From Alphaproteobacteria bacterium (GTDB lineage Bacteria; Pseudomonadota; Alphaproteobacteria; Rhodobacterales; Rhodobacteraceae), in the NCBI GenBank assembly GCA_030426685.1, contig JAUHYC010000004.1, forward strand, positions 62,001 to 126,000: DNA of 64,000 nt, in the 5' to 3' direction. The notes under the pieces were generated by a model. The model was given only the letters and a program-made list of their open reading frames with translations. It was not told where the DNA came from and searched no databases. This document shows positions 26,661 through 34,982 of this stretch, one piece after another (the first letter of the stretch is position 1; every line of letters begins with the position of its first letter). Both the position numbers and the translations under genes were made by a program.

Positions 26661-27679
26661 AAGGCCGTACCATCGTTCTGGACCACATACAGGACCGCGA
26701 AGCCGCGGCGCTGATGGTGGATGGCGTACTTGACGATTTCCTGATCGCAACGGATGCACCCCCGCCGGGAACGATCTATCGGGCGCGTGCGGATCGCCCG
26801 GTCAAAGGGCAGGGCGGCATGTTCCTGACCACCCCGGACGGTCCCGCTTTTTTACGGCAAGTCAAAGGGTTGGCCCCGGGTGCGCTGATTTTGGTACAGG
26901 TCAGCGGTTATGCCGAGCCAGGCAAAGCCCTCCCCGTCACCAACCGTATCCTGTTCAAAAGCCGCTATGCCATCGTAACGCCCGATGCGCCTGGCCTGAA
27001 TATCTCGCGCAGCATCCGAGACGAGGATGAGCGCGATCGCCTGCTGGAAATCGCGCACGAACAGATGGAAGACAGCCCGCACGGTCTGATACTGCGGTCC
27101 TGCTGCAATGGCGCGGACGCGAATGAGATTGCCGAGGATATCGCCGCTATGCGTGCGCAGGCCGAACAGGTTCTGAACGACACCGGCGATCAGCCTGAAA
27201 CGCTGAGCGAAGGTGACGGACCACATATCCTTGCCTGGCGCGATTGGACCGATCCGGCTGAGGTTGTAACCGCCTCGGGCGGGTTCGAGACCCATGCGGT
27301 TCTTGATGCGCTGGACAAGATCCGTGGCATCTACGAACCGCTGCCTGGGGGTGGTCAATTGTACATCCAGCCAACCCGGGCGTTGATCGCCGTGGACGTC
27401 AATACCGGAGCGGATACGTCAATGGCGGCCGGTACCAAGGCCAATTTCGCCTGTGCAAAAGCGCTACCGCGTGCCTTGCGCGTGCGCGGGCTGGGAGGGC
27501 AAATCACGCTGGATCTTGCCCCCATGCCCAAGAAGGACCGCCGCGGTTTCGAAGCTGCGCTGCGCGCCGCTTTCAGATCCGATCCCGAAGAGACCATTCT
27601 GGCCGGATGGACGCCACTTGGTCATTTTGAATTGCAAAGAAAGCGCGGACGCGTACCAATGTCGGAGGTGCTGAAATGA
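26657..27679 (+). CDS. rng: Ribonuclease E/G family protein (short form)
   Basis: Protein of 340 residues, shorter than E. coli RNase G (about 490), mainly through a compact N-terminal S1 part and no zinc-link Cys pair. The DNase-I-like catalytic region is kept: [13 protein letters not shown] with the first metal-binding Asp and QITLDLAPM with the second. It would cut single-stranded RNA at 5'-monophosphorylated ends, as RNase G does in rRNA and mRNA maturation. It overlaps both maf and yacG by four bases. Confidence 0.92.
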   Translation: MKGRTIVLDHIQDREAAALMVDGVLDDFLIATDAPPPGTIYRARADRPVKGQGGMFLTTPDGPAFLRQVKGLAPGALILVQVSGYAEPGKALPVTNRILFKSRYAIVTPDAPGLNISRSIRDEDERDRLLEIAHEQMEDSPHGLILRSCCNGADANEIAEDIAAMRAQAEQVLNDTGDQPETLSEGDGPHILAWRDWTDPAEVVTASGGFETHAVLDALDKIRGIYEPLPGGGQLYIQPTRALIAVDVNTGADTSMAAGTKANFACAKALPRALRVRGLGGQITLDLAPMPKKDRRGFEAALRAAFRSDPEETILAGWTPLGHFELQRKRGRVPMSEVLK

Positions 27680-27858
27680 GCTGCCCGATCTGCGGTGAAG
27701 AAACCGTTCGGCCCTTTCGCCCCTTCTGTTCGAAACGTTGTGCAGATATTGATCTGGCCAAGTGGCTGAACGACTCCTACGCGGTGCCCGCGCAGCGCGA
27801 AGAGGATGCAGAGGCGGCAGTGGAACCTGACGAAAGCCTGCCGCCGCGTCCACACTGA
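27676..27858 (+). CDS. yacG: DNA gyrase inhibitor YacG (zinc ribbon)
   Basis: Protein of 60 residues with the zinc-ribbon motif: CPICGEETVRPFRPFCSKRC, followed by ADIDLAKWLNDSY. The four Cys ligands are present. YacG binds GyrB and blocks its DNA binding. The acidic C-terminal tail is variable in the family. Last gene of the infA operon, 79 bases before tRNA-Phe. Confidence 0.95.
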   Translation: MSCPICGEETVRPFRPFCSKRCADIDLAKWLNDSYAVPAQREEDAEAAVEPDESLPPRPH

Positions 27859-27937
27859 AAAAATGTCAGAAAGCCTCTGGACACCGCCTTTGGCAAGTCA
27901 TAGAAGGCCCCCACCCAACGGCGATCGTCGTTCCCGT

Positions 27938-28012
27938 GCCCGGGTAGCTCAGGGGTAGAGCAGTGGATTGAAAATCCTCGTGTCGGTGGTTCGATTCCGC
28001 CCCCGGGCACCA
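27938..28012 (+). tRNA. tRNA-Phe (GAA)
   Basis: 75 nt with encoded CCA. Acceptor GCCCGGG pairs with CCCGGGC; the D-arm starts TAGCTC; the anticodon loop is TTGAAAA with anticodon GAA; the T-arm is GGTGG-TTCGATT-CCGCC. Its last 45 bases are repeated exactly at 29080-29124, marking it as the integration site of a small element. Confidence 0.97.
27968..28012 (+). repeat. attL-like site: tRNA-Phe 3' end, left copy of 45-bp direct repeat
   Basis: The sequence from TTGAAAATCC in the anticodon loop to the terminal CCA is identical, base for base, to 29080-29124. Tyrosine integrases commonly use this part of tRNA genes, and the element keeps the tRNA intact. The repeat stops matching at once on both sides, as expected for a recombination core. 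Confidence 0.93.
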
Positions 28013-28058
28013 ACAAAATCAAGGACTTAGCGGAAACTCACATTGCCCTAAAAGTCCG

Positions 28059-28077
28059 TTGTCTCGTTTTTGTCTCC
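28059..28077 (+). repeat. Pair of TTGTCTC motifs at left end of mini-island
   Basis: TTGTCTCG (28059-28066) and TTGTCTCC (28070-28077), 11 bases apart (one helical turn). Matching motifs recur at the right end (28881, 28948 and inverted at 28973). They are candidate arm-type integrase or excisionase sites. Confidence 0.45.
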
Positions 28078-28096
28078 CGATTTTCAGGTATTTTTA

Positions 28097-28564
28097 ATGG
28101 CTACACCGACCAGCGCAGACACCATCGGCGGATGGAAAAATCACTTCAAAAGACTCGAACGTTGGAAGGATAGAACGTTGTCAGCGATGGCTGATGACGA
28201 AGCATGTGACATTCATGTCGTCTTCGACTTCGCGCTCGCCTATTTCGTCTGGTGTCATTCTCTTAGGGAGTGGGTCATCAACGATGGTGCGATGCCCAAA
28301 GACAAGCTGGACGTCGAGCTTCAGCAGTATGATGTCTGGCCGGTAGTCCGAGACATTGCCAATCGGTCTCGTCACCTCGACCTGAAGTTCAATCCAAAGG
28401 ACAAGGATTGGTCGATGAAGAGGGAGTTCGACATGTTCGGTGAAATGACTGGTCGTACTCGTCGCCACATACTCAACCTTTGGTCTGGCCAAGATCACTA
28501 CAAAGTAGATGAGCTGGTTAACCGCTCATTTGATATGTGGAGTAGTATACTACCCAACCAATGA
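28097..28564 (+). CDS. Orphan hypothetical protein, sole cargo of the tRNA-Phe mini-island
   Basis: Protein of 155 residues starting MATPTSADT; the ORF-track start nine codons upstream lies in the repeat motifs. It is soluble and mostly helical, rich in Trp, Asp and Lys. VVFDFALAYFVWCHSLREWV and later RDIANRSRHLDLKF resemble helical hypothetical proteins with a conserved D/N-x-x(R/K)-H pattern seen in HEPN-like families, but I do not recognise it with confidence. No signal or membrane segment. As the only gene kept between att sites it may confer the selected trait. Confidence 0.7.
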   Translation: MATPTSADTIGGWKNHFKRLERWKDRTLSAMADDEACDIHVVFDFALAYFVWCHSLREWVINDGAMPKDKLDVELQQYDVWPVVRDIANRSRHLDLKFNPKDKDWSMKREFDMFGEMTGRTRRHILNLWSGQDHYKVDELVNRSFDMWSSILPNQ

Positions 28565-29079
28565 TGTGCTCTGTGCAGGAGGCAAGGATTTCCAATTGTC
28601 ACCTTGCATGTCTTAGTTTTAGTAGCTCCAGGTTTCGGTGCTCGTCCCCGGCTACCGCTACAGTCACTCACCCGACTAAGGGCTGCCACTCCATTACGCT
28701 AAGACTACCTGTTCTCGCGTCTACTACCGTGGGCGGCTAAGCCCCCCACATGTCTATTCCGCCACTCCTGCATAAAGAACACCATGATTAAGGTCTGGCG
28801 ATACGCCGATATTGCTTTCGGGCCATGACGGTCATTTCCGTTTGCAGCCTCGGCTTATCGTCAAACCTCAATTGTTGAAATTGTCTCACAAGTTCAATAG
28901 CTTGCAAGCATAACCTGTTGATAACTCGGGGGAATACCTGAATCCATTGTCTCACTTGTGTCTCCAAGTGGTGAGACAAAATTTCGTTAAGCAATATCAA
29001 TTGGTTACTACCCTAATACACGAGGATAAAACATCCTCGTGTATAGCTAAGTAACTGAAGTCATTCATGTAGGCTTGAC
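28565..29079. other. Non-coding right half of the mini-island
   Basis: AT-rich DNA with no frame that has both a ribosome site and a recognisable product; the 70-codon minus ORF (28788-29000) is unsupported. It contains the TTGTCTC motif cluster and a hairpin near 28948-28979. Confidence 0.5.
28948..28979. repeat. Inverted repeat TTGTCTCAC ... GTGAGACAA
   Basis: Perfect 9-bp arms (28948-28956 and 28971-28979), with an inner TTG/CAA extension after a three-base bulge. A further direct TTGTCTCA copy is at 28881-28888. It lies about 100 bases from the right att copy. Confidence 0.6.
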
Positions 29080-29124
29080 TTGAAAATCCTCGTGTCGGTG
29101 GTTCGATTCCGCCCCCGGGCACCA
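29080..29124 (+). repeat. attR-like site: right copy of the 45-bp tRNA-Phe repeat
   Basis: Exact duplicate of the last 45 bases of tRNA-Phe including CCA, without the 5' half, so it is not a second tRNA gene. It defines the right boundary of the mini-island. Confidence 0.93.
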
Positions 29125-29892
29125 TTTTTAGCGAATAAAAATTTAGGTAAAATATTGTTATTTAACAATAATAGCCTTCAATTTTCTGTTCTTCGGGGTC
29201 AGACCGCCCTGTTTTGCTCCACAAATTGCTCCGCAAGCTCAGACTTTTTGGGAGGAGCAACCTCAAGAATGTTACTTGTCAATCAAAATCCATCTGAGTT
29301 GGCTGCTCACATAAACAATAAATTCTTCCAATCTTTCGATTATCCACGCGAACGCACCCTTTTGAAAGGGAAGCACATACCCTTTCCAGGCTAAAAACTT
29401 CAGATATGTGTCCAACGTCACCTCAAATGTCAGTAGTCAGTGTCATAACCAGGTTCGTTTCCCGCACTCTGAGCGCCCCAACACGTGTCATTTCTCCATT
29501 TCGTGAATTCGATATTTCAGAGTTTCTGTGGATATTTCCTAACTTAATTCAGATGCTTACGGGTGATTTCATGTACTTTCCGCAGCTTCTGAGGGAATTT
29601 TTGCAACCAGCAAAGTTGTTTTCGTAGCCATATGCGCACCAAGTGCAGGTGGCGAGGGCGGTCTTGCAGAATAATAGCACCATTCTTATCCAATCAGGGT
29701 AGACGCCACCATTTCCTTTCTGCAACGAAAGGAACGAAAAAATGCAACCATATCACTAAAAATTCCGGGTCTCTGCCTACGTCGCTGAGGTCATAAAAAT
29801 GTTCCGGTTTTCGGCACCAACCGCGAAGCTGCTTTGTGCACTCATATTTCTGCAAGATCAGACTGATGCACAGGTAAATTCGAGTCCAGAGC
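29125..29892. other. AT-rich intergenic region without a supported gene
   Basis: About 770 bases with lower GC than the surroundings. The short ORFs of the track (29080-29394, 29406-29627, 29694-29912) lack ribosome sites and recognisable products. It may be decayed DNA from an earlier, longer element at the same tRNA, but I see no integrase or transposase motif. Confidence 0.5.
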
Positions 29893-31221
29893 TTACGACG
29901 AAGCCACCCCATCGGTCAGCGCTGATTTCAAGGCAAAAAATGACGCTTTGGGTGAACGCTTGAGCGTATCAAAATCAACATCGATCAGGCCAAAGCGTTT
30001 TTCATACCCGAAGGCCCATTCATAATTGTCCAACAGCGACCAGATGAAATAGCCATTGACCGGAACGCCTTGCACCACTGCATCCTGAACAGCGGAAAGG
30101 TGTTGGTTCAGGTAGTCGATCCGGTCTTTATCGTTATGCCGCTCAGGGCTGGCCAGACCGTTTTCAGTCACGAGTATCGGCAAGTTGCCCGTGTATTCTT
30201 GCGCTGTGCGCACGAGGAATCGCGTCAGCGCCGCAGGGTCGATTTCCCAACCCATCTGCGTTTTGGGCAGAGGGCCAGGTACATCCTTGAGATGTGGCCA
30301 CGCTCCTTCATCGGGGGCAATCAGTTTTCGGGTATAGTAGTTCAGTCCACACCAATCGACCGGCTCTGCGATAGTGTCGAAATCATCCTGCCAGCCCGTC
30401 GGAAGATGAGGCTCCAACCCTTCCAGAACATTGTCCGGATAGGCTTTCTTGAAGACGCCGCCCAGAAAGAAACGATTGTATATTCCGTCATAAAGTGCTG
30501 CCGCTTTCTGCGCCTCTGCGCTGTCGTCAGCAGGCTCGGACCATTCCAGATTGAACACGGCGCCCAGATTGCTCATCCCCAACCCGCGCATGGCCTGAAT
30601 GGCGCGGCCATGGGCCAGCAAAACGTGGTGCATCGATCTGGCGGCGGCGCGGATATCACGCAGACCAGGGGCGTGGTGGCCTTCGAAATGGCTCAGCCAG
30701 CTGACGCACCAGGGTTCATTGATTGGGGCGACGCTGAACATCCGGTCGCCGATCCGGCCCATGATGACCTCAGTGAAATCGGCGAACCAACTGGCAATGT
30801 CAGGATTGCGCCAGCCACCCAGATCCGCCAGTGCCGATGGCAGCTCCCAGTGATAGAGCGTCGCACAGGGGCGGATGCGGCGTTCCAGCAGGGCGTCGGT
30901 CAGGCGGTCATAAAAATCCAGCCCGGCCTGATTGACCTGGCCGCGCCCTTCCGGCAGCACACGAGCCCAACTGGTCGAAAATCGGTAACAGTCGAAACCA
31001 CCTTCGCGCACAAAATCGAGATCCTCCTCGAACCGGTGCAGGTGATCGCAAGCCAGATCTCCGTTTTCATTTCGCACCACATTGCCGGGGGTTGCCGCGA
31101 AAGTGTCCCAATGGGTCTCACCAGCGCCACCCTGGGCATGCCCTTCGATCTGATAGGCCGAGGTTGCAACGCCAAAGAGAAAGTCCTTGGGAAAGTCCGA
31201 GCGAGTGTATTTCATGTTCAA
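29893..31221 (-). CDS. Beta-glucosidase, glycoside hydrolase family 1
   Basis: Cytoplasmic retaining glycosidase of 442 residues, the normal GH1 size. The acid/base Glu is in the INEPW motif and the nucleophile Glu in VTENGLA; the N-terminal FLFGVATSAYQIEG is the GH1 signature. It hydrolyses terminal beta-glucosides, possibly also galactosides or fucosides. The start overlaps the stop of the LacI gene (ATGA), so the two are co-transcribed leftward. Its presence in an alpha-glucoside locus suggests the importer may also bring in beta-linked disaccharides, which is inference. Confidence 0.95.
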   Translation of the reverse strand: MNMKYTRSDFPKDFLFGVATSAYQIEGHAQGGAGETHWDTFAATPGNVVRNENGDLACDHLHRFEEDLDFVREGGFDCYRFSTSWARVLPEGRGQVNQAGLDFYDRLTDALLERRIRPCATLYHWELPSALADLGGWRNPDIASWFADFTEVIMGRIGDRMFSVAPINEPWCVSWLSHFEGHHAPGLRDIRAAARSMHHVLLAHGRAIQAMRGLGMSNLGAVFNLEWSEPADDSAEAQKAAALYDGIYNRFFLGGVFKKAYPDNVLEGLEPHLPTGWQDDFDTIAEPVDWCGLNYYTRKLIAPDEGAWPHLKDVPGPLPKTQMGWEIDPAALTRFLVRTAQEYTGNLPILVTENGLASPERHNDKDRIDYLNQHLSAVQDAVVQGVPVNGYFIWSLLDNYEWAFGYEKRFGLIDVDFDTLKRSPKASFFALKSALTDGVASS

Positions 31222-32249
31222 TTCCCGACTGGCACAGGGCCTGTGGATCGACCTACGACCAGTTCCGCCTCAAGCAATCTGGTTTTTGGCGGGTCATCTG
31301 GCGACTGGATCCGTTCGATCAGCATATCCGCAGCGATTTCACCCGCCTGACGAACAGATGACCGCGTAGCGGTGAAGATCGGCACGTCTTGACCATTTTT
31401 CAGATACGAAAGCTCATCGTCATGAGCGATAACGGAAATGTCCTGCCCCATCGTCAGCCCTGCTTCGTCCAATGCCCGGCGAACGCCGATGGCTGTAATC
31501 ATTGACGAGGCCAGGATTGCAGTGGGCGGTTCTTCAAGCCGCAACATGTCGCGTGTTTCGTGATGGCCATAGACCTCAGTCATTTCGGCGCTGCACATCA
31601 GTTGTGGGTCAATGTCGATTCCTGCCCGCTCGAGCGCCGCAACATATCCGGCGCGGCGACGCTGCGCGAAATCCATGTCTTCCAACCCGTTGATCAGTGC
31701 AATGCGACGGTGCCCCAGATCGGTCAGAAACTGGGTCGCACGCTGGAACGAGCTCTTATTGTTCACGTCGATCCAGTCATACGGTGCGTTCACCCCGGTT
31801 GAGCGTCCATGTACGATAAACGGAACGCCCATGCGATTCAGAACTTCGATGCGGGGTTCGTTGACTTTCGGGCCTTGTAGCACAACACCATCCACGGCAC
31901 CGCGCTGAAACAGGCTGCGATACGCCTTCTCGATCGAGGTGTCGTCGGCATGGGTGAACATCAGATCATACCCGTGCTCTGCATATTTCCTGACTGCGCC
32001 GGCGACAAAATCGCCAAAGATCGGATTGACCATTTCGTGACGATGCGAACTGGGGATGACATGCCCGATCACCATGGATCGCCCCGTCGCCAGACCCTTA
32101 GCGCGGCTATTTGGCCGGTAGCCGTGTTTTGCTGCGGCAGCCTGAACCCGCGCGCGCGTTGCCTCATTAACCTCGGGATAACCGTTCAGAGCACGGCTGA
32201 CGGTGGTCGGCGAAAGACCCAGCAGATCCGAAAGTTCCTTTAGTGTCAT
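31218..32249 (-). CDS. aglR: LacI family transcriptional regulator of the agl locus
   Basis: Protein of 343 residues: N-terminal LacI helix-turn-helix MTLKELSDLLGLSPTTVSRA with hinge RPNSRAKGLA, then a periplasmic-binding-like effector domain. The start at ATG 32249 is used; the longer ORF begins at a TTG. It is divergent from aglE, matching the aglR-aglEFGAK layout of Sinorhizobium meliloti. It should repress the operon in the absence of alpha-glucoside by binding the palindromes in the divergent region. The symbol is by synteny. Confidence 0.88.
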   Translation of the reverse strand: MTLKELSDLLGLSPTTVSRALNGYPEVNEATRARVQAAAAKHGYRPNSRAKGLATGRSMVIGHVIPSSHRHEMVNPIFGDFVAGAVRKYAEHGYDLMFTHADDTSIEKAYRSLFQRGAVDGVVLQGPKVNEPRIEVLNRMGVPFIVHGRSTGVNAPYDWIDVNNKSSFQRATQFLTDLGHRRIALINGLEDMDFAQRRRAGYVAALERAGIDIDPQLMCSAEMTEVYGHHETRDMLRLEEPPTAILASSMITAIGVRRALDEAGLTMGQDISVIAHDDELSYLKNGQDVPIFTATRSSVRQAGEIAADMLIERIQSPDDPPKTRLLEAELVVGRSTGPVPVGN

Positions 32250-32267
32250 GATTGGCTCGCTTGTTTG

Positions 32268-32278
32268 CAAACGCTTTG
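32268..32278. promoter_or_regulatory. Weak LacI-type operator near aglR start
   Basis: CAAA-CGC-TTTG, an inverted repeat one base shorter than the main operator, 19 bases before the aglR start codon. It may give autoregulation. Confidence 0.4.
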
Positions 32279-32412
32279 AGTCACATGCTCAAACTCGATC
32301 ATCGGCACCATACTTAGAAAAATGACCAGCAATGTAAAGGTTGAAGGCCGAAATTTGTTGGCGCTAACGGAATCATTGACACGGGAGAGCAAACGCGCAA
32401 TTTTAGAGATGC

Positions 32413-32426
32413 TCAAAGCGCTTTGA
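32413..32426. promoter_or_regulatory. LacI-type operator in the aglR-aglE intergenic region
   Basis: Perfect 14-bp palindrome TCAAAGCGCTTTGA with the central CG typical of LacI-family operators, 112 bases before the aglE start in the divergent region. It is the likely binding site of the adjacent regulator. Confidence 0.75.
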
Positions 32427-32537
32427 ATCATTTTGAACGCGCTGTTGTCGTGATTTTGGTCTCGGCGTCGCGCGCTGGTCCTTGTGACCGGCCCGACCTG
32501 AGGAAGACTGAAGTTTGAAATGCTGTGGGAGGACATC

Positions 32538-33896
32538 ATGAAAAGAACCATTTACGCCAGCGCCGCCGCGCTGGCGCTGAGTGCTGGATCGGGATTGGCA
32601 GAGGGGGAACTGTTATTCTCGCCCGGTGAAGGCCCCTTCAATTGGGACAGTTATAATGCATGGGCCGAGAGCGCCCCGGACCTGAGTGGGCAGACGGTTA
32701 CGGTCTCAGGGCCATGGCTGACCCCGGAAGACGGCTATTTCAACAACATGCTGGCCTATTTCGAGAAAGCCACAGGCGCGGATGTGATCTATACGGGTTC
32801 GGACAGTTTCGAGCAGCAGATCGTGATTGATGCCGAGGCCGGATCGGCTCCCAATGTCGCGGTATTCCCGCAACCGGGTCTGGCGTCGGTCATGGCATCA
32901 AAAGGACAGCTCGCCCCGCTGGGTGAGGGTATGGCCAATTGGGTTGCCGAGAACTACGCGGCTGGAGACTCGTGGGTCGATCTGGGCACCTACAAGGACG
33001 CTGACGGCAACGATCAGATGTTCGGCTTCTTCTACAACGTCAACGTCAAGTCGCTGGTCTGGTACAATCCCGAGAACTTCGAGGATGCCGGGTACGAAGT
33101 ACCCACCACCATGGAAGAGCTGAAGGCGCTGACCGAGCAGATCGTGGCCGATGGCGAGACACCATGGTGCATTGGTCTGGGGTCTGGCGCGGCAACGGGC
33201 TGGCCGGCGACCGACTGGGTCGAGGACATGATGCTGCGCACCCAATCGCCGGAGGTTTACGACCAGTGGACGCGGAACGAGATCCCCTTCGATGACCCGC
33301 GCGTCATTGAAGCGATTGAGGAATTCGGTTGGTTTGCGCGCGATGATGCGAAAGTGTCTGGTGGGGCGGGTGCTGTGGCCTCGACCGATTTCCGCGACAG
33401 CCCCAAGGGCCTCTTCTCGTCGCCGCCGCAGTGCTACATGCATCGTCAGGCTTCGTTTGTTCCGGCTTTCTTCCCTGAAGATGTCGAGTTCGGTGTGGAC
33501 ACGGATTTCTTCTATATGCCGTCCTACGCAGATAAAGACTTGGGAAATCCAGTTCTGGGGGGCGGAACCCTGTTGGCAGTCAGCAACCCGTCGGACGCGA
33601 CAACAGCGTTCATGGAGTTCCTGCAGCAACCCATCGCACACGAGATCATGATGGCGCAGACCGGCTTCCTCACTCCGCATAAGGGTGTGAATACCGAAGC
33701 CTATAAGGATGATACTCTGCGTGGTCTGGGTGACATTCTGCTTGGCGCAACCACTTTCCGGTTTGACGGGTCGGACCTGATGCCGGGTGCGGTTGGTGCG
33801 GGCACCTTCTGGACCGGCATGGTCGATTATACCGGTGGCAAGCCCGCCGAAGAGGTTGCCAGCGAAATCCAGTCGTCCTGGGACGCAATCAAGTAG
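32538..33896 (+). CDS. aglE: Alpha-glucoside ABC transporter, periplasmic binding protein
   Basis: Exported binding protein of 452 residues. Starting at 32538 (GTGGGAGGAC ribosome site) gives the signal MKRTIYASAAALALSAGSGLA cut before EGELLF. The mature part is an extracellular family 1 (MalE-like) fold. First gene of aglEFGAK, which imports sucrose, trehalose, maltose and related alpha-glucosides in S. meliloti. A stable hairpin follows the stop and probably raises the level of this gene over the permeases. Confidence 0.92.
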   Translation: MKRTIYASAAALALSAGSGLAEGELLFSPGEGPFNWDSYNAWAESAPDLSGQTVTVSGPWLTPEDGYFNNMLAYFEKATGADVIYTGSDSFEQQIVIDAEAGSAPNVAVFPQPGLASVMASKGQLAPLGEGMANWVAENYAAGDSWVDLGTYKDADGNDQMFGFFYNVNVKSLVWYNPENFEDAGYEVPTTMEELKALTEQIVADGETPWCIGLGSGAATGWPATDWVEDMMLRTQSPEVYDQWTRNEIPFDDPRVIEAIEEFGWFARDDAKVSGGAGAVASTDFRDSPKGLFSSPPQCYMHRQASFVPAFFPEDVEFGVDTDFFYMPSYADKDLGNPVLGGGTLLAVSNPSDATTAFMEFLQQPIAHEIMMAQTGFLTPHKGVNTEAYKDDTLRGLGDILLGATTFRFDGSDLMPGAVGAGTFWTGMVDYTGGKPAEEVASEIQSSWDAIK

Positions 33897-33909
33897 GCAT
33901 CTGAAATGG

Positions 33910-33935
33910 GGGCAATCCGGTTCTCCGGGTTGCCC
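33910..33935 (+). terminator. Intercistronic hairpin after aglE
   Basis: Stem GGGCAATCCGG / CCGGGTTGCCC with TTCT loop and one U-G wobble, followed only by ATTTCC. It is likely a partial terminator or RNase barrier that sets the ratio of binding protein to permeases. Confidence 0.6.
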
Positions 33936-33962
33936 ATTTCCACCGTCATAAGGGAGGACGGC

Positions 33963-34970
33963 ATGCATCCGGCAATTCAAGGCCTGCTGACGATCGCCAT
34001 CGGCGTGTCGGGATGTGTGGGCTATTTCTATCTGTCCAACCAGTTCGTGGACAAAATCCTGTTTCCGGCGCGGGGGCCCAATGCGGGGCGCAATATCAAC
34101 CGCGCCAACATGATCCGGCCTTGGCTGTTCCTGCTCCCGGCCATGCTGGCGCTTGGGGTGTATCTGGCCTATCCCGTGTTTGAAACGCTGCGGCTGTCGC
34201 TGACCGATCGCGTAGCGGGTGGCGGATACGAATGGGCGGGCCTCAACAACTATTCTCAGATGCTGGCGGAGCCCAAATTTTGGGAAGCGATGCGCAACAA
34301 CATGCTGTGGTTGATTGTTGTGCCTGCCATGTCCACGGCCTTTGGCCTGTTGGTGGCGCAACTGACCGACCGTATCCGCTGGGGCAATGTCGCAAAGTCG
34401 CTGATCTTTATGCCGATGGCGATTTCTTTCGTTGGCGCCTCGGTGATCTGGAAACTGGTTTATGACGCGCGCCCACCCGACCAGGACCAGATCGGCGTCC
34501 TGAACGCAATCTATATCTTCTTCGGCGGGACCGAGACGCACACCTGGCTGACACTGCCGTTTTGGAACAATTTCTTTCTGATGATCGTGCTGGTCTGGAT
34601 TCAAACCGGCTTTGCCATGGTCATTCTGTCCGCCGCACTGCGGGGTATTCCGGAAGAGACCATCGAGGCCGCCATTCTGGATGGGGCCAACCCGTTCCAG
34701 ATTTTCTTCAAGATCAAGGTGCCGCAGATCAAGACCACGATCATGGTTGTGTGGACCACAATCACAATCGTGGTGCTCAAGGTCTTTGACATCGTCTTTG
34801 CCATGACCAACGGCCAGTGGGAGACGCAGGTTCTGGCCAATTACATGTACGACAAGATGTTCCGCGCGAATGACTGGGGTGTGGGGTCGGCTTCGGCCAT
34901 GGTGATCATGTTGCTGGTGACACCGATCCTGATCTGGAACGTGCGCAATGCGCGCAAAGAAATGCAGTAG
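33963..34970 (+). CDS. aglF: Alpha-glucoside ABC transporter, permease AglF
   Basis: Inner-membrane permease of 335 residues, MalF type. The start at 33963 has a GGGAGG ribosome site; the ORF-track start is within the hairpin. Membrane segments near residues 5-25, 52-75, 110-135, 150-170, 205-225 and 300-325. The EAA loop reads ETIEAAILDGANPFQIFFKI. It pairs with AglG and AglK. Confidence 0.93.
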   Translation: MHPAIQGLLTIAIGVSGCVGYFYLSNQFVDKILFPARGPNAGRNINRANMIRPWLFLLPAMLALGVYLAYPVFETLRLSLTDRVAGGGYEWAGLNNYSQMLAEPKFWEAMRNNMLWLIVVPAMSTAFGLLVAQLTDRIRWGNVAKSLIFMPMAISFVGASVIWKLVYDARPPDQDQIGVLNAIYIFFGGTETHTWLTLPFWNNFFLMIVLVWIQTGFAMVILSAALRGIPEETIEAAILDGANPFQIFFKIKVPQIKTTIMVVWTTITIVVLKVFDIVFAMTNGQWETQVLANYMYDKMFRANDWGVGSASAMVIMLLVTPILIWNVRNARKEMQ

Positions 34971-34982
34971 GAGGTTGGGGAC

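Larger units (their letters stand above)
28013..29124 (+). mobile_element. 1.1-kb tRNA-Phe mini-island without integrase
   Basis: DNA between two identical 45-bp copies of the tRNA-Phe 3' end. It is AT-richer than both flanks, holds a single sizeable gene (28097-28564) and no recombinase. TTGTCTC motifs cluster at both ends. It is either the deleted remnant of a larger integrative element or a satellite moved by an integrase encoded elsewhere. The clean direct repeats are seen; the history is inference. Confidence 0.85.

Noticed and set aside
28788-29000. 70-codon minus ORF in the mini-island
   Set aside because: Runs through the inverted repeat and motif cluster; no ribosome site and no similarity seen.
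29080-29124. Possible second tRNA gene
   Set aside because: Only the 3' 45 bases of tRNA-Phe are present; there is no D-arm or 5' acceptor strand. It is an att repeat.
29694-29912. 72-codon minus ORF before the beta-glucosidase
   Set aside because: Low-complexity hydrophobic and basic translation of AT-rich DNA; overlaps the end of the glucosidase gene and has no supported start.
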